DNA from: Methylobacter sp. KS41
Lineage (GTDB): Bacteria > Pseudomonadota > Gammaproteobacteria > Methylococcales > Methylomonadaceae
NCBI GenBank assembly: GCA_002862125.1
Contig: PHSP01000003.1
Location: 1,364,001-1,428,000, forward strand
DNA length: 64,000 nucleotides
Direction: 5' to 3'
Below the pieces are notes generated by a model that saw nothing but the letters and a program-made list of their open reading frames with translations, was not told the DNA's origin and did not search any database. This document shows, in pieces, positions 52,943 to 62,328 of the stretch. How positions within the stretch are numbered: position 1 is the first letter of the stretch; every line of letters starts with the position of its first letter. The position numbers and the translations under genes are program-made.

Positions 52943-55061
52943 CTTAACCCATCTTCGTGACTCCAGTCGCCCTAAGTTATTGATTTTTGGTTACCGGCGG
53001 TTTTCATTTCGAAAAAACCCTTTAAAATCAATGCTCATTTTTCGCTCTCTCTTGTAGTGCCATCCATTTAGGTTTGCATCTTGATTTTTTCCGGAATAGC
53101 GCCCATGCTAGAGCCATGTATATTCGAAGAACCAAAACCAAAACAGCGGATCATGGCGAAGATTCCTATACCTATCGGATCGTTGAATCCGTGCGTGAGG
53201 GAACACAAGTCAAGCAACGTACGCTACTCAATCTAGGCAAAGACTTTGCCATTGAGCCCGCGCACTGGCCCTTGCTTGCGGCCAGAATTGAACAGCTTCT
53301 GCAAGGCTCAGCGCCGCGCCAAGACGAGTTGTTTCATTTAGAGGATGATGCCGGTCAACTTCTGGAGGCCGCCGCCGTGCGCTATAGCGACCTCATCATC
53401 GCGAAACTGGCGCAACCGGTGGCGGCAGCGACGCCCGGGCAGGATTATCATAGTGTCGGCATTAATCATATCGAAGCCCATCAAGCCCGCAGCATCGGCG
53501 GGGAAACGTTGGCGTTGCATGCGGTCATGCAGTTGCAGCTGGATCAGAAGCTTGCCGCACTGGGCTTTAACAAAATCGATGCCGCGGCGGCATTGGGCAG
53601 CATCATAGGGCGCATGATTTCACCCGGCAGCGAACTGCAGACCCATGACTGGCTGCAAGCACGTACCGGCCTGGGTGAACTGCTTGATCATGACTACGGC
53701 AGCACCAGTCTGACGCGCCTGTACACCATCAGCGATAAGTTGCTCAAACACCAGTCGGCGCTGGAAACTTTTCTGGGTGCTCAGGAGCAGACCTTATTCG
53801 ATTTAAACCGGAGCATCGTCTTGTACGACTTGACCAACACCTATTTTGAAGGCCAGTGCGCCCAAAACCCCAAGGCCCGGTTCGGCCGCTCCAAAGAAAA
53901 ACGCCGTGATTGCCCATTGGTGACCTTAGGTCTGGTTCTGGATGGCAATGGCTTCCCGCTCAGCAGCCAGGTCTTTCCAGGCAACGCCAGCGAGCCCGCC
54001 ACGTTGGCGCTGATGCTGGACGGTCTGCAGGGGAAAAATCCATTAGCCGGAGAAAAACCGGTCATTATCATGGATGCCGGCATTGCCAGCGCTGACAATC
54101 TCGCCTGGTTAAGCGCGCGCGGTTATCTTTACCTGGTGGTCAGCCGGGAACGCTACCTACAAGATCCCAGAGACCAGGATAATGCCGTACTGGTTAGGGA
54201 AACCGGACAGAGCAAAGTCAGCGTTTACCGCACAATCGATGCAGAAACCGGGGAAACCCGGCTCTATTGCCACTCCGATCAAAAAGCCAAAAAAGAACAG
54301 GCCATCCGCAACCGCTTCCACGTTCGTCTGGAAGAGGGGCTCGACAAGCTCCATGCCGGTTTGGACAAAAAAGGCACGATCAAAAACTACGCGAAAATAC
54401 TCGAACGCATTGGCCGGCTGCGCGAAAAAAACAGCCGCGTCGCGCAAGACTACCGCATTGAAGTCATTGCTGATGACGCGAAAAACAACGCCATCCGTAT
54501 TGAATGGCAGCGTGAACCCAAAAGTGAACAAAAAGACCGGCACTGCGGAGTTTACTGCCTGAGAACCACTACTCCGGACTGGTCGGAAGAACAATTGTGG
54601 TCAACCTATATCATGCTGACCGAGATCGAAGCCACGTTCAGAAGCTTGAAAACCGACCTCGGCTTACGTCCAGTTTTCCACCATAAAGAAGAACGCGTCA
54701 CCGGACACTTGTTCATTACTTTAATGGCCTACCATCTGGTGCATACCCTGCGCTATCAACTCAAGCAGCAGGGTATCCATTTAAGCTGGGACAGCATACG
54801 CAACATTATGTCGACCCAACAACGCCTCACGATTACCTTGCCGACAGAGGATAATAAGACCATTCACCTGCGCACAACAACCCAAGCCGAAACACGCCAA
54901 AAACAACTATACGCAGCCTTAAGTATCAAACCTGACCTGATAGGTAAATGTAAGACGATTATTGATAAGAAAAAATATGTAGTGCCATTTGAGATAAATT
55001 AAAATTTTAACTTATTGAAATAACAAGAAATTATCAGTAGAATTCACGAAGATGGGTTAAG
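52943..55061 (+). mobile_element. IS1634-type insertion sequence
   Basis: The 18-bp inverted ends CTTAACCCATCTTCGTGA (52943-52960) and its exact complement at 55044-55061 bound 2119 bp with one transposase gene. A copy of the left end also occurs alone at 1780-1825. Confidence 0.9.
53116..55002 (+). CDS. IS1634 family transposase
   Basis: The start at 53116 gives MYIRRTKTKTADHGEDSY, the usual IS1634 opening. The 628-residue protein has the catalytic region VLYDLTNTYFEG (first Asp), IMDAGIASADNLAWL (second Asp) and the C-terminal YIMLTEIEATFRSLKTDLGL, which carries the catalytic Glu. No disruption is visible. It should be functional. Confidence 0.95.
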   Translation: MYIRRTKTKTADHGEDSYTYRIVESVREGTQVKQRTLLNLGKDFAIEPAHWPLLAARIEQLLQGSAPRQDELFHLEDDAGQLLEAAAVRYSDLIIAKLAQPVAAATPGQDYHSVGINHIEAHQARSIGGETLALHAVMQLQLDQKLAALGFNKIDAAAALGSIIGRMISPGSELQTHDWLQARTGLGELLDHDYGSTSLTRLYTISDKLLKHQSALETFLGAQEQTLFDLNRSIVLYDLTNTYFEGQCAQNPKARFGRSKEKRRDCPLVTLGLVLDGNGFPLSSQVFPGNASEPATLALMLDGLQGKNPLAGEKPVIIMDAGIASADNLAWLSARGYLYLVVSRERYLQDPRDQDNAVLVRETGQSKVSVYRTIDAETGETRLYCHSDQKAKKEQAIRNRFHVRLEEGLDKLHAGLDKKGTIKNYAKILERIGRLREKNSRVAQDYRIEVIADDAKNNAIRIEWQREPKSEQKDRHCGVYCLRTTTPDWSEEQLWSTYIMLTEIEATFRSLKTDLGLRPVFHHKEERVTGHLFITLMAYHLVHTLRYQLKQQGIHLSWDSIRNIMSTQQRLTITLPTEDNKTIHLRTTTQAETRQKQLYAALSIKPDLIGKCKTIIDKKKYVVPFEIN

Positions 55062-55183
55062 GATTCCTTGGAAAACCGGCAGTTAATTCCGGTGCGGGCG
55101 CCGTCCCTTCCGCCTCCAACTCCTTTAACGTCTGCGTGATGCCATGGCATTTGTGGAAGAAGAGTGAATATATTTCAGAACGC

Positions 55184-58100
55184 TCAAGCCACCATTTGCT
55201 GCAAGCTTTGCTGCATAGCGGCTTTAAATGCAGGATCGCTGGCAAGCAGTTTATATAGCTCTAATTCATTGCGCCGATTCTTGAGTATCACGTCTTCGAA
55301 TATTTTTTCAAATGCCAATGTCCGGGTATGAACATCGGGGTTGTTCTGATATTTTTCCTGAAAATCAGGATGCGCCTTGATGCCGCCGGCGATATTGATG
55401 AACTTGATGCGCTGTTCTTCCGGCGTCGCCCCCCAGCCCTGAAACCAGCGTTCGTTAAAACTGCGGATGATTTCATCCAACGGATCGTGTTCTTCGCCGC
55501 CGCCATGCGCACCACGCGGATTGGGATTTTGCGGTTCCAGTTCGGTTTCGCTGGCATCCAGGCCAATACTGTGATTGAGTTTGACGCGCTCCAGGCCGTA
55601 CGACGAGAGATCCACCGACTCCAGCAATTCGTCGATCCGGTCGGCATTCGGGTCTTTCAAGATCAGTTTGGGTATCAGAAACTTCAGGAACCAGAACAGT
55701 TTTTCCCAAACGGCAATTTCATACGGGATAATGGACGCCATTTGCCCATAGATTTTGACGAACTGCTTGGCCTTGATCTTGATGTCGGCCTTTTGCAGGT
55801 CGGTTAACTCCAATGCACTGTTAAAACGGGATGCAGCCGTATCGATGATCGGACTCAGCTGCTGGGCGTCGGCATTGTCAAAATACAGTGCCACAAACTG
55901 TTCAACCTCATGCCATTCATATACGCCGACATCGTCCAGCGAGTCTTTCAGTTCATGCAAGACATTAACATCCGTGGCTTCCGATAATCGCGTGGCGGTA
56001 TAGAAGGGATCGAAGGCCGTTTTAATGTCGTCCACCGAATTGAAGAAATCCAGGATGAACAAATCTTCGGTTTTCTTGCCCCACTTGGACGCAGCCCGGT
56101 TCAGCCGCGACAAGGCTTGCACGGCTAGCACCCCTTGCAGCTTCTTGTCGACATACATCGCACAGAGCTTGGGTTGATCGAATCCGGTCAAGTATTTGTT
56201 GGCTACGATCAACAAGCGGTACTCGTCCTTATCGAAATAATCGCGGGTTTCGTTTTCGGCAAAGCCATTCATCTGCGCTTCGCTGTACTCAATGCCGTCA
56301 ACCTCTTTTGCGCCTGAAAAGGCGATGGCCGCTTTGAACGGATTGCCCCGGTCGTTCAATAACCGGCTAATCGCCCGGTAATAACGGATCGCGGTTTCGA
56401 TGTTCTGGGTGACCACCATGCCCTTGGCTTTGCCCTTGAGTTTTTTGCTATTGACCACCTGCGGAATGAAATGATCGAGCATGATTTCCGATTTTATCGC
56501 GATAGTCTGCTGATGGCGTTCGACAAAGGCGCACAGCTTTTTTTGAGCTTTGGCGCTGTCAAACAGCGGGTTATCCGCGATGGATTTCTGGATCTCGTAA
56601 TAGCTTTTGTAGGTGGTGTAGTTGGCCAGCACATCCAGAATAAAGCCTTCTTCGATAGCCTGTTTCATCGAATACAGATGGAACGGCTCGAAGCCTCCGT
56701 CCGGCTGTTGGCAGCCGAATTTCTCCAGAGTGGTGTTTTTCGGCGTCGCGGTGAAAGCTAAATACGAGGCGTTGCCGCGCATTTTCCTGGATTGCATGGC
56801 TTGCAGGATTTTGTCCTGCACATCCAGCTCTTCATCAGCCTGCCCGGATTTGCCCATCGCCCGGTTCATATTGTCGTGCGCGGAACCGCTCTGCGAGCTG
56901 TGCGCCTCGTCAATGATCACCGCAAAGCGTTTGTCGCTCAGATCGGCAATGCCGTCGATGATAAAGGGGAATTTCTGGATGGTCGTGATGATGATTTTCT
57001 TGCCCTGCTCCAGGGCGCTTTTCAGCTCCGAAGACTTGAACGCCGGGGCGACGATGTTTTTGACGTCGGAAAAATCCTTGATGTTGTCGCGCAACTGCTT
57101 ATCCAGCAAGCGGCGGTCGGTGACGACAATCACCGAATCGAACAACGGCTTTTCCTGCCCCGCCGGATAGACTTCAATCAATTGATACGCCGCCCAGGTG
57201 ATGGAATTGGATTTACCCGAGCCCGCCGAGTGTTGAATCAAATAGGTTTGGCCTACGCCATTTTGACTGGCATGCGCCACCAGTTTGCGCACCACATCCA
57301 GTTGATGGTAGCGCGGAAAAAACAAAGTGCGCTTATCCAACGGCTCTTTACTGCTGCCATCCAGCCGCACGAAATGCTGGATGATGTTGGCGATGCTTTC
57401 TTTACTGAATATGTCCTGCCACAAATAAGCGCTTTTGTGGCCGTTTGGGTTGGGCGGATTGCCCGCGCCGTGTTGATGGCCCTTGTTGAACGGCAAAAAG
57501 AAGGTTTGCGCTCCGGCCAGCTTGGTGGTCATGTAGATTTCATCGGTATCCACTGCCATATGCACCAGGCAGCGGCCGAATTGCAGCAAAGGCTGATTGA
57601 TATCGCGGTCTTCGCGGTATTGTTTCTGGCCGTGATAACGGGCGGTTTGGCCGGTCCAGGGATTTTTCAGCTCCAGCGTGGCAAACGGCAGGCCGTTGAT
57701 AAACAGCACCAGATCAATTTCTTCCAGCGTATTGCTCAAGGAATAGCGGACCTGGCGGGTGCTGCTAAAAATGTTGCCGGCAAAGTTTTGCTTCACCTTT
57801 TCGGAACTGCTGGCCAGCGGCGCCGGATACATCAGGTGCAAGGTTGCATCATCGACCTTCAGGCCTTTTTTCAGCAAGTGCAGCAGGCCGTATTTTTTGA
57901 TCAGCCGGTCAAAGCGTTCCAGCACTTTAAGTTGCCAGTCGCCGCCATGTTTTTGCAGCTTTTCCAGATCTTCATGCTGGGTGTGCTCCAGAAACGCCCA
58001 AAAGCGTTTGCTATCGATGGCGTAACGGGCGTTGAAGTCCTGCGGCAGGCCGAGCTGGTAACCGTGGTTGGGGCTGAACGGCAGATCGCCCGCCTCGGCA

Positions 58101-58186
58101 ACACCCTTTTGCGCTTCCAGACAGCTGCCGGTCAGCTGTTTTTCGATGGCGATTTCCAGTTCTTTCTCGGTGGTTTTGCTGACCAT
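55184..58186 (-). CDS. hsdR: Type I restriction enzyme R subunit (HsdR)
   Basis: Start chosen at the ATG 58186; a GTG three codons upstream is an alternative. The 1000-residue protein has a PD-(D/E)xK nuclease near residues 150-170 (EIDLVLFINGLPFATLELKN). Its SF2 translocase has Walker A HSAGSGKSNSITWAAYQL, DEAH in AVIIDEAHSSQSGS, and FTATPKNTTLEKFG. The second helicase lobe has LIVANKYLTGFDQPKLCAMY and VQALSRLNRA. HsdR translocates DNA and cuts foreign unmethylated sequence together with HsdM and HsdS. Its upstream region has operator-like palindromes. The AlbA_2 gene separates it from hsdS. Confidence 0.96.
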   Translation of the reverse strand: MVSKTTEKELEIAIEKQLTGSCLEAQKGVAEAGDLPFSPNHGYQLGLPQDFNARYAIDSKRFWAFLEHTQHEDLEKLQKHGGDWQLKVLERFDRLIKKYGLLHLLKKGLKVDDATLHLMYPAPLASSSEKVKQNFAGNIFSSTRQVRYSLSNTLEEIDLVLFINGLPFATLELKNPWTGQTARYHGQKQYREDRDINQPLLQFGRCLVHMAVDTDEIYMTTKLAGAQTFFLPFNKGHQHGAGNPPNPNGHKSAYLWQDIFSKESIANIIQHFVRLDGSSKEPLDKRTLFFPRYHQLDVVRKLVAHASQNGVGQTYLIQHSAGSGKSNSITWAAYQLIEVYPAGQEKPLFDSVIVVTDRRLLDKQLRDNIKDFSDVKNIVAPAFKSSELKSALEQGKKIIITTIQKFPFIIDGIADLSDKRFAVIIDEAHSSQSGSAHDNMNRAMGKSGQADEELDVQDKILQAMQSRKMRGNASYLAFTATPKNTTLEKFGCQQPDGGFEPFHLYSMKQAIEEGFILDVLANYTTYKSYYEIQKSIADNPLFDSAKAQKKLCAFVERHQQTIAIKSEIMLDHFIPQVVNSKKLKGKAKGMVVTQNIETAIRYYRAISRLLNDRGNPFKAAIAFSGAKEVDGIEYSEAQMNGFAENETRDYFDKDEYRLLIVANKYLTGFDQPKLCAMYVDKKLQGVLAVQALSRLNRAASKWGKKTEDLFILDFFNSVDDIKTAFDPFYTATRLSEATDVNVLHELKDSLDDVGVYEWHEVEQFVALYFDNADAQQLSPIIDTAASRFNSALELTDLQKADIKIKAKQFVKIYGQMASIIPYEIAVWEKLFWFLKFLIPKLILKDPNADRIDELLESVDLSSYGLERVKLNHSIGLDASETELEPQNPNPRGAHGGGEEHDPLDEIIRSFNERWFQGWGATPEEQRIKFINIAGGIKAHPDFQEKYQNNPDVHTRTLAFEKIFEDVILKNRRNELELYKLLASDPAFKAAMQQSLQQMVA

Positions 58187-58229
58187 AGCGCTCACTTGCT
58201 AAATAGACGGGGCTTTGCAGGGTCCAGAC

Positions 58230-58290
58230 ACTCCACAAATAAGTTTGTGGAGTCTATTTTTAAATACACGCTCCACAAACTGGTTTGTTG
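58230..58290 (-). promoter_or_regulatory. Operator-like palindromes upstream of hsdR
   Basis: ACTCCACAAATAAGTTTGTG is part of a 24-bp perfect palindrome with a four-base spacer (58230-58253). A second, imperfect copy (CTCCACAAACTGGTTTGTTG) lies at 58271-58290. They sit 44 and 85 bases from the hsdR start and look like binding sites for a dimeric repressor. Confidence 0.55.
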
Positions 58291-58474
58291 CCGATAGGGA
58301 CTCATTAAACTATTCATAAAACTTCCATCGTAGTCACGTAGAGCTGAAGCCCATAAAACAGCCGCTCATCATCAAATGAAACGTTCTTCGTATGCTTTTG
58401 ATTTGTATGTACAAAACAAAAATATCCTTGTGTCGAATGCTTGTACGATCAAATGACCGTCAAATGAAAACATG

Positions 58475-59942
58475 TCATGCCCAAAATGGCACATAGCGGT
58501 AAGCCTTACGATTGGCGTTTGGATCGTACAAGCGAATAAGCCCAGCCTCAACCGTTTGCTTGATTACGCGGCTGGCAATTGCGCTATTTCCCTCCTCAAT
58601 ATTGAGCCGCTCGCGCAATGACGTAATTATTCATGGGTTCCCGGTTGACATATTTCAAACAGCAATGCTGATAACAGGCGCGAACGCGATCTTCAATATC
58701 CATATCCCTGTGGTCTTTATGTGCGAATAAAACTACACGGGTATGCCGCTCAGTTTGCTCAAAGATGGGTGCCGGCAACTGATAGACTTCAATTTCAGAA
58801 ATCACTTTATCGATACCGCTACCGCGTTCTTCACAAACACCAATACGCCGCATAAACGAAGCCAACGCTTCGTTCCTACTTTGCGGCGGGGTATCGAGAA
58901 AACGCTGTGTATCCACCAGGGGCACACCCGGATTGGTAATTTCTAAACGATTTTCAAATAGCTCGATCATCGGCCCGGTACCGGTCAAAGTAAAATCCTG
59001 ATGAATGATGGCGTTGGCAACCAACTCGCGAAGTGCCAATTCAGGATACATCGGTACTTCGGTACGAAATGCTTTGCCGATTTCCTCGTTCGAAGGCAAA
59101 AGGGTTTTCAAATAATCAATTAAACCTTCAAAGCCCACAGCGTAACCTTTCGCACCCTCAAGCTCTCGGTTTGTCACCAACTTGTTATTGCCTTTATACG
59201 CAATAAGCCTGACCGCTTTCCGGGTCAGTGCCCCGAAATCCTTCAAGCGCTTTGCAAACAATATCGCGCCCAAATTGGTGATATGCCATTGACCGCTATC
59301 GCCGCGTTGAATCAGTTTATCCGCATTAAGTGCTGCCAAAACGCCGTTGCGTCCTTCCGGTAAAGGCTGGTTGGTCAAGTCGAAATAAGCCGGGTAATCC
59401 AAAAGCTTTAATACCTCGTCTTCATCCACAGCTTTGGCAGCCATTTGCCGTTCAAAAGGCACCCGGTCAAATGCTCGCCACAATGCGCGTTCTTTTTCCG
59501 GAAATTCCCGCAGTTTTTTCTTGTACGAACCCACACGAATAAACTCGACACCATCAAACTGCACAGGCGTGTGACTGGCGGCTTGAATTTCTAAAATCAC
59601 CGCCGGCTTGTCGTTACTCGCTATAAACTCAAAAAAACGGAAATGAATTTTGGGGGTTATCTTTTGTAACAACCAGCTTTCCAGCTCTTGTTGTTTATAC
59701 GTTGTTGTAGCGGGTTTGAAATCAGTGCCGGCGATTTCACGGCTTGAATCGTCGATTCCCCATACCAAATAAGCAGACTGCTTGCCGATCAAGGCCGCCG
59801 CATTCGCTAATGCGGAAATATATTCGCCGGTTTTTTCCGGGTTGTTATTGTGCTTGAATTCCACCCACTCGGTTTCGGCGGGTAACTTCACCAATTCCTT
59901 GAGCAAGGACAATAAATACTCGTGACTACGTTCCAAGGTCAT
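58475..59942 (-). pseudogene. AlbA_2/Schlafen-like ATP-binding protein with a 3' frameshift
   Basis: The start at 59942 overlaps the hsdS stop. The protein has an N-terminal AlbA_2 domain (AETEWVEFKHNNNPEKTGEY, WGIDDSSREIAGTDF) and a C-terminal GHKL-like ATPase (ALRELVANAIIHQDFTLTG, IELFENRLEITNPG, GSGIDKVISEIE). After NREPMNN the frame goes out of register and stops at 58596. Shifting one base gives LRERLNIEEGNSAIASRVIK and a winged-helix end to 58475. So a single extra base truncates the last 50 residues. The gene is often part of type I RM operons. Activity of the short form is uncertain. Confidence 0.85.
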
Positions 59943-61246
59943 TAACCAACATCCTTGCAATCGCCAAGCTCAGTCACTTTGATCTTACCGGTCACGGCGC
60001 TGTTAATCAGCGTGGCTTTGTATTCCTTGAGTTTGCCGATTTGCTGTTGCTGGATAGCAATCGCCTGATCGACTTTGGCGGATTGGGTTTCGATGTGGGC
60101 GACGATGGCGGTTTGTTCCTCAATAGGCGGAACGGCCGTTATCAATTGCTTAAATTCATTCCAATACAGTCTTTTCCGAAAGTCGGTAATTCCTTTTGAA
60201 TTTCTGTCCATTTGTTGAATAAATTCTTGGCAACGATATTGATACTCAAAATATGAAGAGGCTATTTTTTGGCTTGGTGTGGCAATGATATAGGCAGGGC
60301 TGACCATGCCTTTTACTGCTACTGCGCCAATTGCCCCCTGCCAAGCACGCATCATATTGAAGACTATATCGCTTGGCTGAACTAAGTTATATTTGGTTTT
60401 ATCTTCAATTTTGATTCGGCCACGGATATTTTCTTCATCGGATATTTCCTCTGAAGAAACGGCTGTATGAATTGAAACGGATAATAACGGCAAACCTTCT
60501 TCACCTGGTTCAATGCGTTGCCTGAACAAAGCACGGTTTGCGAGTATTTCCCAATGCGCCGGAATCTCGCCGATCCATTCCACGCCGGAGTCGCGCATCG
60601 GCGCATTGGGATCAAGGCCACGGGTGACGGCGTCTTGAATCAGGTTTTGTTTGCGCTCTTTGAGAGGGGCGATTTGTTGTTCCTTGATCGCCACGGCCTG
60701 ATCGATCTGCGCGGTTTTGCGGTCCAGAAAGGCTGCGATGGCGGTTTGTTCAGGGAGAGTGGGTATTAAAAACGGAATTTCTTTCATCCTTGATTTGGAT
60801 AAATCCCATTGCCCAATTCTGACACCATCAGATGCACTACCAAAAAAAGAAATATATAGACTGCTGCGAATTGCTAAATGAAAGAATTTAGGGCTAATTG
60901 GTTTGGTAAAAGCGAAAATAAAATAAGCCGGACTAACAATTCCGGTAAAGACTGATACTCCATAAGAGCCTTGCCAAGCTTTCATTTTATTCATTCCAAA
61001 TTGCCCACGTTCGAGCACCTTGTAATTACTCAGATCGTCTGGAATGTAATTATGATTTTCGTCTTCATCGTCAAGGTTTCGAGTTATAACTCCTTTTTCC
61101 CGAGTAATTGAAAGCAAAGGTAAATCTGACCTGTTTTTTACAGACACTGGTTTAAGGCAAGTACCTAATTTGCTTAATTCCCAATGCGCCGGAATCTCCC
61201 CCAACCATTCCACGCCGGAATCCTTATAAGCTTCGTAAGTAGGCAT
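59942..61246 (-). CDS. hsdS: Type I restriction specificity subunit (HsdS)
   Basis: The chosen start at 61246 gives MPTYEAYKDSGVEWLGEIPA, preceded by GGTGGAA. Longer frames reach through a hairpin repeat. The 434-residue protein has two target-recognition domains. Each begins with DSGVEWxGEIPAHWE and ends in a conserved helix (IPTLPEQTAIAAFLDRKTAQ and VPPIEEQTAIVAHIETQS), which set the spacing of the DNA half-sites. It dictates sequence specificity for hsdM and hsdR. A separate entry describes the palindrome upstream. Confidence 0.93.
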   Translation of the reverse strand: MPTYEAYKDSGVEWLGEIPAHWELSKLGTCLKPVSVKNRSDLPLLSITREKGVITRNLDDEDENHNYIPDDLSNYKVLERGQFGMNKMKAWQGSYGVSVFTGIVSPAYFIFAFTKPISPKFFHLAIRSSLYISFFGSASDGVRIGQWDLSKSRMKEIPFLIPTLPEQTAIAAFLDRKTAQIDQAVAIKEQQIAPLKERKQNLIQDAVTRGLDPNAPMRDSGVEWIGEIPAHWEILANRALFRQRIEPGEEGLPLLSVSIHTAVSSEEISDEENIRGRIKIEDKTKYNLVQPSDIVFNMMRAWQGAIGAVAVKGMVSPAYIIATPSQKIASSYFEYQYRCQEFIQQMDRNSKGITDFRKRLYWNEFKQLITAVPPIEEQTAIVAHIETQSAKVDQAIAIQQQQIGKLKEYKATLINSAVTGKIKVTELGDCKDVG

Positions 61247-61290
61247 TTCCACCAATTGCTCAATCATCATCCGCCTCGTCCGTTTGTCCT

Positions 61291-61315
61291 CGTTCCCACG
61301 CTCTGCGTGGGAACG
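61291..61315. repeat. Second-family REP palindrome before hsdS
   Basis: CGTTCCCACGCTCTGCGTGG followed by GAACG forms a perfect hairpin with arms GTTCCCACGC. Copies at 61418-61440 and 62012-62036 surround the second RAYT. Confidence 0.85.
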
Positions 61316-61417
61316 CCTACCGGTTTTTATCTCAAGCCAAAACATCAACGCACCACCTATCCGCGCAAAACATTATCCCGCCGATCCAGCGCGCCACATG
61401 CCGCACTCTCGTCTGCA

Positions 61418-61440
61418 TTTCCACGCAGAGCGTGGGAACG
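61418..61440. repeat. Second-family REP palindrome, left of RAYT2
   Basis: TTCCACGCAGAGCGTGGGAA and following bases form the same hairpin in inverted orientation, just downstream of the RAYT stop. Confidence 0.85.
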
Positions 61441-61464
61441 AGTTACGCCATGACCTCATCGGCA

Positions 61465-61995
61465 TCACCACAACTTACAAATCTCAATCAGTCCTGCTTG
61501 CCCCAAATAATTTCGGGCGCTGGAATAGCGCCAATGCTCTGGCAAGTCCACATAGCCCCGTTTAACTGGATTCTCATGAATATAATTTACCTTTTGCCGC
61601 ATCATGGCGTCATTCTGAATCCATTCGGGATGATAACCTTCTTGCCAGAATTGGTAGGCCCGGTCGTCTTTATGTGCTTTTTTGTAGAAAGCAAGTTGTT
61701 CAAGAATCCGCTTTACATTGTGCCCGGATAAATACTGAATCAATTGCTTTGACGTGTAAGACTTAAAGCGTGCGATGTCGCGGTCTAACTGTTCACTTTG
61801 CACTACCATGTGCAAATGATTTTCGAGGATTACAAACGCGTATAATTTTAATCCATCGGCCATTAAATAACGTAGCGAATCCAAAATAATCTCGACAGTA
61901 GCCGGCCGGGTAAATACAGGTATCCAATGCAGTACTGTGCAGGTTACGAAGTGAGGCAGCGTTGGATCAACAATTTTATAGCGGTCCCGGCCCAT
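61465..61995 (-). CDS. REP-associated tyrosine transposase (second type)
   Basis: The 176-residue HUH transposase shows HFVTCTVLHWIPVFTRPATV, the HUH motif VILENHLHMVVQSEQ, and the catalytic Tyr helix VNYIHENPVKRGYVDLPEHW. It differs clearly from the RAYT in the CRISPR locus, and the REP palindromes next to it are of a different family. The gene lies between hsdS and the toxin-antitoxin-like genes and interrupts the usual hsdM-hsdS linkage. Confidence 0.9.
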   Translation of the reverse strand: MGRDRYKIVDPTLPHFVTCTVLHWIPVFTRPATVEIILDSLRYLMADGLKLYAFVILENHLHMVVQSEQLDRDIARFKSYTSKQLIQYLSGHNVKRILEQLAFYKKAHKDDRAYQFWQEGYHPEWIQNDAMMRQKVNYIHENPVKRGYVDLPEHWRYSSARNYLGQAGLIEICKLW

Positions 61996-62011
61996 GCTTT
62001 AGCTACGTACG

Positions 62012-62036
62012 CATTCCCACGCAGGAGCGCGGGAAC
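62012..62036. repeat. Second-family REP palindrome, right of RAYT2
   Basis: CATTCCCACGCAGGAGCGCG GGAACG is a diverged copy with two mismatches in the stem, 17 bases upstream of the RAYT start. Confidence 0.7.
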
Positions 62037-62075
62037 GAGAAAATGCGGAACAATCCGTGGCCAAAATCATAAAGA

Positions 62076-62318
62076 CTACATCCCGGCGAGTTCATCCAAC
62101 AGTTCCTGTTTGCTGATGTCGATGACCGGCACTTGGTTTTGTTTACAGGCCGCGATGAAATGATAAATATCCAGATTGGCCAGTTCCGCAGCCTTTGTAA
62201 TGGTCATTTTGGCATTTTTAAACAGCCACAGCGAATAGCTCAAACGCATGTTTTTCTCGATGCCGGCAACGGATTGAAAGTTGACAAAATCATTGGGGAG
62301 GTCAATGGCGATTTGCAT
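62076..62318 (-). CDS. UPF0175 family small protein
   Basis: The 80-residue protein reads MRLSYSLWLFKNAKMTITKA then AELANLDIYHFIAACKQNQV, which matches the UPF0175 family, small helical proteins thought to be antitoxins paired with PIN-domain toxins. No such toxin is next to it here, so it is an orphan. A GAGGAAAA ribosome site precedes the ATG. It lies 10 bp downstream of the GNAT gene on the same strand. Confidence 0.8.
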   Translation of the reverse strand: MQIAIDLPNDFVNFQSVAGIEKNMRLSYSLWLFKNAKMTITKAAELANLDIYHFIAACKQNQVPVIDISKQELLDELAGM

Positions 62319-62328
62319 GGTGTTTTCC

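Noticed and set aside
55057-55245. Small open frame after hsdR
   Set aside because: It overlaps the hsdR end in a different frame and has no recognised family.
56792-58297. Long open frame of about 500 codons on the plus strand across hsdR
   Set aside because: It is the antisense of a well-supported hsdR gene. Its composition is repetitive and it has no recognisable domain.
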